Of a DNA stretch of 64,000 nucleotides, positions 41,787 through 51,578 are shown in pieces (the stretch's first letter is position 1; every line of letters begins with the position of its first letter). The notes under the pieces were generated by a model. It had not been told where the DNA came from. It saw only the letters and a list, made by a program, of their open reading frames with translations, and searched no databases. This stretch comes from Pseudoxanthomonas suwonensis (GTDB taxonomy: Bacteria; Pseudomonadota; Gammaproteobacteria; Xanthomonadales; Xanthomonadaceae), in assembly GCF_000972865.1 (NCBI RefSeq), contig NZ_CP011144.1, positions 2,232,001-2,296,000 of the forward strand. Reading direction: 5' to 3'. Position numbers and translations under genes: made by a program.

Positions 41787-43535
41787 ATGAGCGACAAACC
41801 GCTGACCGATGTAGCTTTTTCCTCGTTCGACCTGCACCCGGCGCTGCTCGCCGGACTCGAATCCGCAGGCTTCACCCGCTGCACCCCGATCCAGGCGCTG
41901 ACCCTGCCGGTCGCATTGCCCGGCCGCGACGTCGCCGGCCAGGCCCAGACCGGCACCGGCAAGACCCTGGCGTTCCTGGTCACGGTGATGAACCGCCTGC
42001 TGACCCGCCCGGCGCTGGCCGAGCGCAAGCCCGAGGACCCGCGCGCGCTGATCCTGGCGCCGACCCGCGAGCTGGCGATCCAGATCCACAAGGACGCGGT
42101 CAAGTTCGGCAACGAGCTGGGCCTGCGCTTCGCCCTGGTCTACGGCGGCGTGGACTACGACAAGCAGCGCGAGCTGCTGCAGAAGGGCGTGGACGTGATC
42201 ATCGCCACCCCGGGCCGGCTGATCGACTACGTCAAGCAGCACAAGGTGGTCTCGCTGCACGCCTGCGAGATCTGCGTGCTGGACGAGGCCGACCGCATGT
42301 TCGACCTGGGCTTCATCAAGGACATCCGTTTCCTGCTGCGGCGCATGCCGATCCGCACCGAGCGCCAGACCCTGCTGTTCTCGGCCACCCTCAGCCACCG
42401 CGTGCTGGAGCTGGCCTACGAGCACATGAACGAGCCGGAGAAGCTGGTGGTGGAGACCGAGACGGTCACCGCCGCGCGCGTGCGCCAGAAGCTGTACTAC
42501 CCGGCCGACGAGGAGAAGCTGCCGCTGCTGATCGGCCTGCTCTCGCGCAGCGAGGGCGCGCGGACCATGGTGTTCGTCAACACCAAGGCCTTCGTCGAGC
42601 GGGTGGCGCGCTCGCTGGAGCGGGCCGGCTACCGGGTCGGCGTGCTCTCCGGCGACGTGCCGCAGAAGAAGCGCGAGACCCTGCTGAAGAAGTTCCAGGC
42701 CGGCCAGCTCGAGATCCTGGTGGCCACCGACGTGGCCGCGCGCGGCCTGCACATCGACGGCGTCTCCCACGTCTACAACTACGACCTGCCGTTCGACGCG
42801 GAGGACTACGTCCACCGAATCGGTCGCACCGCCCGCCTGGGCGCCGAGGGCGACGCGATCAGCTTCGCCTGCGAGCGCTACGCGATGGGCCTGCCGGACA
42901 TCGAGGCCTACATCGAGCAGCGGATCCCGTCCGAGCCGGTCACCGCCGAATTGCTGACCGCGCTGCCGCGCAAGCCGCGCGAGCGACCCGAGGCGGGCGA
43001 GGGCGAGGAGGACGAGAGCATCGGCGAGATCTTCCGCGAGGCGCGCGAGCAGCGCGCCGCCGACGAGGAGCGCCGCGGCGGTGGCCGTTCGCGCGGCGGC
43101 AAGCCCGGGCACGGTGGTGGCGAGCGTCGCGACGGCGAGCGCCGTCCGCGGCGCAAGCCGGCCGCGGCGGTGGCCGGCGGAGCAGCGGTGGCCGCGGCGG
43201 GTGCCGGCGCGGCGGTCGCGGTGGCCAGCGGTGCTGGCAACGACGATGAACAGCCAACCGGCGAGGCCCGCCAGCCGCGGCCGGCGAAGGGCAACGGCCA
43301 CGCGCAGCCGGACGCCGCCAAGGCGGAAGGCGAGCGGGCGCCGCGCAAGCGCCGCCGCCGCCGCCACGGCAAGCCGGTCGAAGGTGCTGCGGCGGCCGCG
43401 GACCCCAACGCCACGCCGCCGTCGCAGGTGCCTGCCCTGCACCAGGCGCCCGTGCCGGCGCCGGCCGCCGCCGGGAAGGATTCGTTCCTGAGCCGCATCG
43501 GCCGCAAGCTGCGCTCGCTGGTGCCGGGCGGCTGA
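41787..43535 (+). CDS. rhlB: DEAD-box RNA helicase RhlB
   Basis: A 582-residue helicase. The DEAD-box motifs are in order: Q motif (FTRCTPIQA), Walker A (AQTGTGKT), PTRELA, GGVDY, TPGRL, DEAD, SAT, the helicase C motif ATDVAARG and HRIGRTAR. After about residue 400 the tail is long and low-complexity, with Arg/Gly-, Ala- and Lys-rich runs typical of xanthomonad RhlB and likely to contact RNA or RNase E. An ATG pair stands at 41784-41789; I use the second ([11 protein letters not shown]). It should unwind RNA in the degradosome. Its neighbours trxA and rho make the usual rho-trxA-rhlB arrangement. Confidence 0.95.
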   Translation: MSDKPLTDVAFSSFDLHPALLAGLESAGFTRCTPIQALTLPVALPGRDVAGQAQTGTGKTLAFLVTVMNRLLTRPALAERKPEDPRALILAPTRELAIQIHKDAVKFGNELGLRFALVYGGVDYDKQRELLQKGVDVIIATPGRLIDYVKQHKVVSLHACEICVLDEADRMFDLGFIKDIRFLLRRMPIRTERQTLLFSATLSHRVLELAYEHMNEPEKLVVETETVTAARVRQKLYYPADEEKLPLLIGLLSRSEGARTMVFVNTKAFVERVARSLERAGYRVGVLSGDVPQKKRETLLKKFQAGQLEILVATDVAARGLHIDGVSHVYNYDLPFDAEDYVHRIGRTARLGAEGDAISFACERYAMGLPDIEAYIEQRIPSEPVTAELLTALPRKPRERPEAGEGEEDESIGEIFREAREQRAADEERRGGGRSRGGKPGHGGGERRDGERRPRRKPAAAVAGGAAVAAAGAGAAVAVASGAGNDDEQPTGEARQPRPAKGNGHAQPDAAKAEGERAPRKRRRRRHGKPVEGAAAAADPNATPPSQVPALHQAPVPAPAAAGKDSFLSRIGRKLRSLVPGG

Positions 43536-43570
43536 TCCGCGCCGCCCCCGCCGGCAGGCCCGCTGCCCCC

Positions 43571-43890
43571 GGTGGGAGCCGGGCTTGCCAGCGACCCGAC
43601 GCCGGTCGGCACAGGCGACGGCCTCGTTGTCCTGACGCTCGTGTCGCCGACTGAAGTCAGCTCCTACAGGAGAGCGGCCGCGCCGTGGCTGTTGTAGGAG
43701 CCGGGTTCAGCCGGCGACACGACGACCTCGGCACAGGCGACGTTCCTGTGATCCCGACGCCCGTGTCGCCAGCAAGCTGGGCTCCTACAGAAGAGCCGGC
43801 GCGGCTGCCGTTGCAGGAGCCGGACTTGCCCGCGACCTGGCGCCGTAGGCCCAGGCGTCGTCCTCGCGATCCGGACGTCCCTGTCGCGCG
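43571..43890. repeat. REP locus E, two full units and one degenerate unit
   Basis: The full units are 43571-43668 and 43693-43789, with the linker GGAGAGCGGCCGCGCCG. A partial unit starts TTGCAGGAGCCGGACTTGCCCGCG at about 43811 (arm only) and fades out before ftsE. The first unit begins GGTGGGAGCC, a mutated end. The repeats fill most of the 383-bp gap between rhlB and ftsE. A -10-like CATAAT (43907-43912) lies just before the ftsE ATG, which would leave almost no leader. Confidence 0.88.
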
Positions 43891-43918
43891 GCGCTGGACG
43901 CTCCGACATAATCGCGGC

Positions 43919-44605
43919 ATGAGCGTCCTGCGATTCGAGAACGTCAGCAAGCAGTATCCCGGCGGCCACCAGGCGCTGGTCGACGTCAGCTTCGACGTGG
44001 CCGAGGGCGAGATGCTGTTCGTCACCGGCCATTCCGGCGCGGGCAAGAGCACCCTGCTCAAGCTGATCCACCTGTCCGAGCGGCCCAGCCGCGGCGCGGT
44101 GCTGTTCGGCGAACGCAACCTGCAGCGGGTGCGCGGCGGCAAGGTGCCGCTGCACCGGCGCGAGGTCGGCGTGGTCTACCAGGACCACCGCCTGCTCACC
44201 GATCGCACCATCGGCGAGAACGTGGCGTTGCCGCTGATCCTGCGCGGTACCCGCCGTGCCGAGATCGGCAAGCGCGTTCGCTCGGTGCTCGAACGCATGG
44301 GCCTGGGCCATCGCGAGAAGGCGCTGCCGTCGCAGCTGTCGGCCGGCGAGCAGCAGCGCGTCGGCATCGCCCGGGCGATCATCGCCGAGCCGCGCCTGCT
44401 GGTGGCCGACGAACCCACCGGCAACCTCGACCCGACCCTGTCGGCCGAGATCATGGAACTGTTCGCCGGGTTGCCCGACCGCGGCACCAGCGTGCTGGTG
44501 GTCAGCCACGACCTGCCGCTGCTGCGGCGCATGCGCCGGCGCGTGCTGGTGCTCGACCATGGCCGCCTGGTCGACGACATCTCGCCGCAGGACCTGGCGG
44601 AATGA
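43919..44605 (+). CDS. ftsE: Cell division ATP-binding protein FtsE
   Basis: A 228-residue ABC ATPase. Walker A is GHSGAGKST, the signature loop is LSAGEQQRVGIARA (usual form LSGGEQQR), Walker B is LLVADEPTGNLD and the switch histidine is in VVSHD. With FtsX it forms the septal ABC-type complex that controls peptidoglycan hydrolysis at division. The ATG at 43919 is the first after REP E, and the gene overlaps ftsX by 4 bp. The longer frame upstream runs through the REP units and is not used. Confidence 0.96.
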   Translation: MSVLRFENVSKQYPGGHQALVDVSFDVAEGEMLFVTGHSGAGKSTLLKLIHLSERPSRGAVLFGERNLQRVRGGKVPLHRREVGVVYQDHRLLTDRTIGENVALPLILRGTRRAEIGKRVRSVLERMGLGHREKALPSQLSAGEQQRVGIARAIIAEPRLLVADEPTGNLDPTLSAEIMELFAGLPDRGTSVLVVSHDLPLLRRMRRRVLVLDHGRLVDDISPQDLAE

Positions 44606-45567
44606 ATACGAACGCGACGACCTCCACGAACGGCAAGGCCGCCCCTGCCGCACCGTCGCGCCTGCGGGTGTGGTTCGACCAGCACCTGCACGGGCTCGCC
44701 TTCAGCCTCGGCCGCACGCTGCGCAAGCCCTGGGCCACCCTGCTGACGGTGGCGGTCATGGGCCTGGCCCTGGCCCTGCCGCTGGGCCTGTCGATCGTGA
44801 TGGACAACCTGCGCCACTTCGCCGGCAGCGTGCAGCAGTCGCGCGAGGTCAACCTGTTCCTGAAGATGGACGTGGACGCGGCCGCCGCCACGAAGCTGGC
44901 CGACGAACTGCGCGGCCGCGGCGACGTCGCCGCGGTGGATCTGCGCACGCCGGAGCAGGCGCTGGCCGGCTTCCGCGAGAGCAGCGGCCTGGGCGAGGCG
45001 CTCGACGCGCTGGGCGAGAACCCGTTGCCGACCCTGCTGATCGTGGTGCCGCAAGGTGACGACGACGCCCGCCTGGTCGCCGCGCTACAGGCACTGCCGC
45101 AGGCCGACCTGGTCCAGCACGACGCGGTCTGGCGCCAACGCCTGGACAACTGGCTGCGCTTCGGCCAGCGCGTGGTCCAGGTGCTGTCGGTGCTGCTCGG
45201 CCTGGGCGCGCTGTTGGTGGTCGGCAACACCGTGCGCCTGGACATCCAGTCGCGGCGCGAGGAGATCGGCGTACTGCAGCTGCTCGGCGCCAGCGACGGT
45301 TTCATCCGCCGCCCGTTCCTCTACCTGGGCGTCTGGTACGGCCTGGGCGCCGGGCTGCTGGCGCTGGGCCTGATCGCCGCCGCCGGCGGGGCGCTGCGCG
45401 AGCCGCTGGCCGCGCTCAGTGCCAGCTATGGGAGCCAGTTCTCGCTCAAGGGTCTGGATGCGCTGCACTCGGGGATGGTATTGCTGGGAACCGTCCTGCT
45501 GGGGTGGCTGGGCGCCTGGGCGGTGACCGGGCACTTCCTGCGGCAGACCCGGCCCACGGAGACCTGA
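44602..45567 (+). CDS. ftsX: Cell division protein FtsX
   Basis: A 321-residue inner membrane protein with four helices: one after a basic N-terminal tail (about residues 48-68) and three near 190-215, 240-265 and 290-310. Between the first and second is an extracytoplasmic domain (about 70-185) that contacts the hydrolase-activating partner. The N-terminal tail (about residues 1-20, Thr/Asn/Ala-rich) is cytoplasmic. It is translated from an ATGA overlap with ftsE, and its stop overlaps the ATG of the response regulator gene. Confidence 0.95.
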   Translation: MNTNATTSTNGKAAPAAPSRLRVWFDQHLHGLAFSLGRTLRKPWATLLTVAVMGLALALPLGLSIVMDNLRHFAGSVQQSREVNLFLKMDVDAAAATKLADELRGRGDVAAVDLRTPEQALAGFRESSGLGEALDALGENPLPTLLIVVPQGDDDARLVAALQALPQADLVQHDAVWRQRLDNWLRFGQRVVQVLSVLLGLGALLVVGNTVRLDIQSRREEIGVLQLLGASDGFIRRPFLYLGVWYGLGAGLLALGLIAAAGGALREPLAALSASYGSQFSLKGLDALHSGMVLLGTVLLGWLGAWAVTGHFLRQTRPTET

Positions 45568-46406
45568 TGGCTGCCCAAGAGCTCAAGCACCTGATCAGCG
45601 ACGCGCCGCGGGTGATGGTCGCCGACGGCTCCAAGCTGGTGCGCAAGCTGATCGCCGACGTGCTGGCGCGCGAGCTGCCGGGCGTGCAGGTGGTCGGCTG
45701 CTCGAGCATCGCCGAGGCGCGCGCCGCGCTGGAGGCCGGCCCGGTCGACCTGGTCACCACCGCGCTGTCGCTGCCCGACGGCGACGGCCTGGAACTGGCG
45801 CGCAGCGTGCGCGAGGCCGCCGGCCAGGCCTACGTGCCGGTGATCGTGGTTTCCGGCGACGCCCAGCAGCACCTGGTCGAGCGCCGCTTCACCGAATACG
45901 TCACCGACTACTTCGACAAGTCGCTGGGCCACGACGCACTGGCCGAGTTCATCCGCGGCTACGTGCAGCCGCAGCCGATCGTCGGCGCCACCGTGCTGTA
46001 CGTCGAGGACAGCCGGGTGGTGGCCGAGGCGACCAAGCGCATGCTCGAGCGCCAGCAGCTGAAGGTGATCCATGTGCTGACCGCCGAGGAGGCGTTCGCG
46101 CTGCTGACCGCCGAGTCGCTGGGCCGGATCCCGGACAAGATCGACCTGGTGCTGACCGACGTCACCCTGAAGGGGGAACTGAGCGGCCGCGACGTGGTCG
46201 AGCGCATCCGCATCGATTTCGCCTACGGCAAGCGCCGCCTGCCGGTGCTGGTGATGACCGGCGACGGCAACCAGCACAACCAGTCCGAGCTGCTGCGCGC
46301 CGGTGCCAACGACCTGGTGCAGAAGCCGATCGAGGAACGGCTGCTGGTGACCAAGGTGCTGTTCCAGCTGCGCGTGTCGCGGCTGGACGGCGGCCGGCCG
46401 AACTGA
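45567..46406 (+). CDS. Two-receiver response regulator; first receiver degenerate
   Basis: A 279-residue protein of two CheY-like domains and nothing else. The first (about 15-135) has VMVADGSKLV and DLVTTALSLPDGDG. The phosphoacceptor Asp is Ala here (TTA instead of LLD), so it cannot be phosphorylated at the normal site. The second (about 145-270) is intact, with VLYVEDSR, DLVLTDVTLKG (Asp), VMTGD and VQKPI (Lys). The first domain may regulate the second or bind a partner. It overlaps ftsX (TGATG) and is followed by ung four bases later, so it is in the ftsEX transcription unit. No output domain is present. Confidence 0.88.
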   Translation: MAAQELKHLISDAPRVMVADGSKLVRKLIADVLARELPGVQVVGCSSIAEARAALEAGPVDLVTTALSLPDGDGLELARSVREAAGQAYVPVIVVSGDAQQHLVERRFTEYVTDYFDKSLGHDALAEFIRGYVQPQPIVGATVLYVEDSRVVAEATKRMLERQQLKVIHVLTAEEAFALLTAESLGRIPDKIDLVLTDVTLKGELSGRDVVERIRIDFAYGKRRLPVLVMTGDGNQHNQSELLRAGANDLVQKPIEERLLVTKVLFQLRVSRLDGGRPN

Positions 46407-46409
46407 ATC

Positions 46410-47132
46410 ATGGCCGAGGACGACCGCATCCGGCTGGAGCCGTCGTGGAAGGCGCGGATCGGCGACTGGCTGCTGCGCCCGGAGATGCAGGCGCTGGCGG
46501 AGTTCCTGCGCCAGCGCAAGGCGGCCGGCGCGCGGGTCTATCCGCCCGGACCGCAGATCTTCGCCGCCTTCGACGCCACTCCGTTCGACCAGGTCAAGGT
46601 GGTCATCCTCGGCCAGGACCCGTACCACGGGCGCGGCCAGGCCCATGGCCTGTGCTTCTCGGTGCTGCCGGGCGTGCCGGTGCCGCCGTCGCTGGACAAC
46701 ATCTTCAAGGAGATCGGCCAGGAACTGGGCCTGCCGCGGCCGGACCACGGCTGCCTGCTGCCCTGGGCCAGGCGCGGCGTGCTGCTGCTCAACGCGGTGC
46801 TGACGGTGGAGGAAGGCCGCGCCGGCGCGCACCAGGGCAAGGGCTGGGAGGGCTTCACCGACCGCGCGATCGAGGCCTTGGCCAGCGAACGCGAGGGGCT
46901 GGTGTTCCTGCTCTGGGGCAGCTACGCCCAGGCCAAGGGCAAGGTGATCGATCCGCGCCGGCACCGGGTGCTGAAAGCGCCGCATCCCTCGCCGCTGTCG
47001 GCGCACCGCGGCTTCTTCGGCTGCGGCCACTTCGCCGCGGCCAACGAATACCTGGCCCGGCATGGCCAGGCCCCGGTCGACTGGTCGCTGCCGCCGCGGG
47101 TCGAGGTCGAGGCGATGTTGCGCTCCCTGTAG
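46410..47132 (+). CDS. ung: Uracil-DNA glycosylase
   Basis: A 240-residue family 1 UDG. The catalytic aspartate is in [10 protein letters not shown] (about residue 65-74). The [14 protein letters not shown] and the uracil-recognition loop [14 protein letters not shown] (His near residue 193) are both normal. It removes uracil from DNA in base-excision repair. The stop TAG (47130-47132) lies inside the start of REP F, TGTAGGAGC, as for two other genes in this window. Confidence 0.97.
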   Translation: MAEDDRIRLEPSWKARIGDWLLRPEMQALAEFLRQRKAAGARVYPPGPQIFAAFDATPFDQVKVVILGQDPYHGRGQAHGLCFSVLPGVPVPPSLDNIFKEIGQELGLPRPDHGCLLPWARRGVLLLNAVLTVEEGRAGAHQGKGWEGFTDRAIEALASEREGLVFLLWGSYAQAKGKVIDPRRHRVLKAPHPSPLSAHRGFFGCGHFAAANEYLARHGQAPVDWSLPPRVEVEAMLRSL

Positions 47133-47346
47133 GAGCACAGCTTGCTGGCGACCCGGGCGTCGGAACCACGAGGGCGTCGCCTGTGCCGGCGTCGTCGTGT
47201 CGCCGGCTAAACCCGGCTCCTACAACAGCCGCCATGCGGCTGCTCTTCTGTAGGAGCTGACTTCAGTCGGCGACACGGGCGTCGGAAGCACGATGCCGTC
47301 GCCCTGTGCCGACGGCGTCGGGTCGCGGGCAAGCCCGGCTCCTACA
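47128..47346. repeat. REP locus F, two units
   Basis: The units are 47128-47225 and 47249-47346, with a linker containing TGCGGCTGCTCTTC. Mini-hairpin modules are CAGCTTGCTGG and CGGGTTTAGCCGG (a variant) in unit 1, and TGACTTCAGTCGG and CGGGCTTGCCCGCG in unit 2. The first unit supplies the ung stop codon. Confidence 0.92.
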
Positions 47347-47572
47347 GCGGCGGCGCGGGTCCCAATCCACTACCTGGACGCAACCGGGAAAAACGCGGCT
47401 CTGTATCCGCAGAAGGCACAGGGTCAGGTCCATGGCTGTATATTTGCAAAAATAGAACAATAAGTGGTTTCAAAGCATATTTATTCCAATATTGATTGCA
47501 ATCATCCTGTCGGCCAATCGCAGGGCCCATCCGATCCGCATTCCGCGTATCCGCCCCGCATTCGAGGCCACC
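47347..47572. promoter_or_regulatory. AT-rich promoter region of the DoxX-pirin genes
   Basis: From about 47430 to 47510 the sequence is much more AT-rich than anything around it. It holds the 12-bp palindrome TGATTGCAATCA (47493-47504) next to CAATATTG (47487-47494), and a TTGCAA that could serve as a -35 (47444-47449). The palindromes would suit a dimeric regulator, but none is encoded in the neighbourhood. Confidence 0.4.
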
Positions 47573-47982
47573 ATGAACCACCTGTATGCGCTTTTGGGCC
47601 GAATCGGCCTGTCCCTGATCTTCATCCTCTCCGGCTGGAGCAAGCTGACCGCCTACGCCGGTACCCAGCAGTACATGGAGGCGATGGGCGTGCCCGGCGT
47701 CCTGCTGCCGCTGGTGGTCGCGCTGGAAATCGGCGGCGGCCTGGCCGTGCTCGCCGGCGTGTTCACCCGCAGCACGGCGCTGGCGCTGGCCCTGTTCTCG
47801 CTGGCTGCCGGCGTGCTGTTCCATGCCGACCTGGCCGACCAGAACCAGTTCATCCACCTGATGAAGAATGTCGCCCTGGGCGGCGGCTTCCTGATGCTGG
47901 CCGCCAATGGCGCCGGCGCCTTCAGCGTCGACGCCTGGCGCCGCGACCGCCGCCTGTCCACCCTCGCCACCGGAGGTGCCCT

Positions 47983-47986
<4 letters not shown>
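47573..47986 (+). CDS. DoxX family membrane protein
   Basis: A 137-residue membrane protein with four helices and the DoxX hallmarks GRIGLSLIFILSGWSKL (about residues 9-25) and the VVALEIGGGLAVLAGV helix (about 43-58). DoxX proteins act in quinone/sulfur metabolism or oxidative stress, but most members are unproven. Start at ATG 47573. The last bases overlap the GTG of the pirin gene, so the two are co-translated. Confidence 0.9.
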
Positions 47987-48696
<710 letters not shown>

Positions 48697-48706
48697 GGCC
48701 CATGCC

Positions 48707-48790
48707 GTCGTTCCCGCGAAGGCGGGGACCCAGTGACTTGGCTTCTGAAAGGCCTTGGAGTCACTGGATCCCCGCCTTCGCGGGGATGAC
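48707..48790. repeat. Family-2 intergenic inverted repeat, copy 3
   Basis: GTCGTTCCCGCGAAGGCGGGGACC at the left pairs imperfectly with GGATCCCCGCCTTCGCGGGGATGAC at the right. An inner CAGTGACTTGG / CCTTGGAGTCACTG also pairs. It is the clearest of the three family-2 copies and lies 10 bp after the pirin stop. The following 200 bp to rpoH hold only a possible sigma-E promoter. Confidence 0.85.
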
Positions 48791-48955
48791 ACGCTTTCCC
48801 CTTGAGAACCGGTCGTCCCGGCCTCACAACCAAGCGACGGGTGGCGGCGCAGGATGGCTCTCCCCGCGCTGTGCCGACGTTCAGCTGGATGGCTTCAAGC
48901 CATTGATTTTCAAGGGCTGGATACCCGGTCCGGCCGTTGCACGGATGCAATGCTG

Positions 48956-48983
48956 GGAACCATCCCCGGCGTTAGCAGTCCAA
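48956..48983 (+). promoter_or_regulatory. Possible sigma-E-like promoter of rpoH
   Basis: GGAACCA (48956-48962) and TCCAA (48979-48983) are 16 bases apart, near the sigma-E consensus (GGAACTT, 16, TCTGA or TCAAA). The start site would fall about 10-20 bases before the rpoH ATG. In E. coli rpoH is also read by sigma-E, which makes this plausible, but the -10 is weak. Confidence 0.35.
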
Positions 48984-48999
48984 CCCCCCGATTGCTAAT

Positions 49000-49884
<885 letters not shown>

Positions 49885-49910
49885 CCCGCCCGCATTGCCG
49901 CGAAGATCAG

Positions 49911-49935
49911 AACGGCCCGGCGACCCCGGGCCGTT
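49911..49935 (+). terminator. rpoH terminator
   Basis: The 10-bp perfect stem AACGGCCCGG / CCGGGCCGTT (49911-49920 with 49926-49935) has a five-base loop and is followed by CGCGTTT. It lies 27 bases after the rpoH stop. Confidence 0.65.
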
Positions 49936-49980
49936 CGCGTTTCCGCGCAAGCCCTGCTGCGACGGAGGCGATGCCGCTGT

Positions 49981-50160
49981 TTTAGGAGCCGGGTTCAGCC
50001 GGCGACGCGACGCCGTTGGCGCAGGCGACGCCCTCGTGTTTCCGACGCCCGTGTCGCCGACTGAAGTCGGCTCCTACAGGAGAGCGGTTGCGCGGCGGCT
50101 GTTGTAGGAGCCGGGTTCAGCCGGCGACCCGACGCCGTTGGCGCAGGCGACGCCCTCATG
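49981..50160. repeat. REP locus G, one full and one half unit
   Basis: The full unit is 49981-50078 (with a TTTAGGAGC end, one base changed). A half unit runs from about 50103 and stops at about 50160, where GCCCTCATG meets unrelated sequence. The truncation point falls in the core, at the same relative position as the spacer of other units. The remaining bases to 50265 show no gene. Confidence 0.85.
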
Positions 50161-50265
50161 CGCGGGCAAGGCAGGGGACCGCCGCCACGGCTGTCACGCC
50201 GTATCCGGCACGCATGTGCGGACCGGCAGGCACCTCGCGGCGGACGGTCCGCGCGTGCGCAACGC

Positions 50266-51555
50266 TCAGGTCCGCGGCGCCGGCGGCCCGTCGTCGCCTT
50301 GGCCGCCGAGGATGATCCGCGCCGCACGCTGGTAGCTCCAGTAGGCCCAGGCCCAGTTGAGCAGCACCACCAGCCGGTTGCGGAAGCCGATCAGGAAGAA
50401 CACGTGCGCGGCCAGCCAGAACCACCAGGCCAGCAGCCCGGACAGCTTGAAGCCGTGCAAGTCCACCACCGCGGCCATGCGGCCGATGGTGGCCAGGTTG
50501 CCGAAGTCGCGGTAGCGGAACGCGCTGGCGTCCCGCCGCTGCAGCCGCGCGCGGATCGCGGCGGCCACATGCCGCCCCATCTGCTTGGCCGCCGGCGCCA
50601 CGCCCGGCACCGGGCTGCCGTCCGCGCGCTGCACCGCGGCCAGGTCGCCGGCGACGAACACGTGCGGATGCCCCGGCACGCTGAGGTCGGGGTCCACCGG
50701 CACGCGGCCGGCGCGGTCCAGCGGCACGCCCAGCGAGCGCGCCAGCGGCGAGGCGGCTACGCCGGCGGCCCAGACCACGGTGCGTGCCGGCACGTACTCC
50801 TCGCCCAGGCGGTAGCCGCCTTCGTCGATCGCGGTGACCGGCACGCCGGTGGACACTTCCACGCCGAGCTTCTCCAGCTGCCGGCGTGCCTTCTCCGAGA
50901 GTTCCTCCGGGAACGAGGCCAGCACCCGCGGTCCGGCCTCGACCAGGCGCACGCGTGCGCTGGACGGGTCGATGCGACGGAACTCGTCCTTCAGCGTGTG
51001 CCGCGCGATTTCGGCCAGGGTGCCGGCCAGCTCGACGCCGGTCGGGCCGCCGCCGACGATGGCGAAGCTGAGCCAGGCCGCGCGCTCGGCCGGGTCGTCG
51101 CAGGCTTCCGCCCGCTCGAACGCGAGCAGCAGCTGCCGGCGCAGGTGCAGTGCGTCGTCCAGCGACTTCAGGCCCGGCGCGTGCGCCGCCCATTCGTCGT
51201 GGCCGAAATAGGCGTGGGTGGCGCCGCTGGCCAGCAGCAGGTAGTCGAACCCGAGCACGCTGCCGTCGGCGAGCGTCACCCGCCGACCGGGCGCATCGAT
51301 CGCGCTCGCCTCCCCCAGCCGCACTTCGACGTTGCGCTGCCTGCGCAGGATATGGCGCAGCGGCGCGGCGATGTCCGGCGCCGACAGGCCGGCGGTGGCG
51401 ACCTGGTAGAGCAGCGGCTGGAACAGGTGGTGGTTGCTGCGGTCGACCAGGGTGATCCGCAGCGGCGCCCTGGCCAGCGCGCGGGTCGCCCACAGGCCGG
51501 CGAAGCCGCCGCCGATCACGACCAGGTGGGGAAGGGCGGCGTCTGTGCTCGTCAT
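50266..51555 (-). CDS. ndh: Type II NADH:quinone oxidoreductase (NDH-2)
   Basis: A 429-residue FAD enzyme of the NDH-2 family, which passes electrons from NADH to quinone without pumping protons. The FAD motif GGGFAGLW lies near residue 16-23 and the NAD motif GGGPTGVELAG near 165-175. The family VVWAAGV and the quinone-side VFVAGDLAAVQR and APAAKQMGRH motifs follow. The C-terminal 50 residues contain two amphipathic/hydrophobic helices (GLLAWWFWLAAHVFFLIG) that anchor it to the membrane. Start at ATG 51555. It is 23 bp downstream of the MFS gene on the same strand, so they are probably one transcription unit. Confidence 0.93.
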   Translation of the reverse strand: MTSTDAALPHLVVIGGGFAGLWATRALARAPLRITLVDRSNHHLFQPLLYQVATAGLSAPDIAAPLRHILRRQRNVEVRLGEASAIDAPGRRVTLADGSVLGFDYLLLASGATHAYFGHDEWAAHAPGLKSLDDALHLRRQLLLAFERAEACDDPAERAAWLSFAIVGGGPTGVELAGTLAEIARHTLKDEFRRIDPSSARVRLVEAGPRVLASFPEELSEKARRQLEKLGVEVSTGVPVTAIDEGGYRLGEEYVPARTVVWAAGVAASPLARSLGVPLDRAGRVPVDPDLSVPGHPHVFVAGDLAAVQRADGSPVPGVAPAAKQMGRHVAAAIRARLQRRDASAFRYRDFGNLATIGRMAAVVDLHGFKLSGLLAWWFWLAAHVFFLIGFRNRLVVLLNWAWAYWSYQRAARIILGGQGDDGPPAPRT

Positions 51556-51578
51556 CGGCGTCGTCGTGTCGTCAGGTG

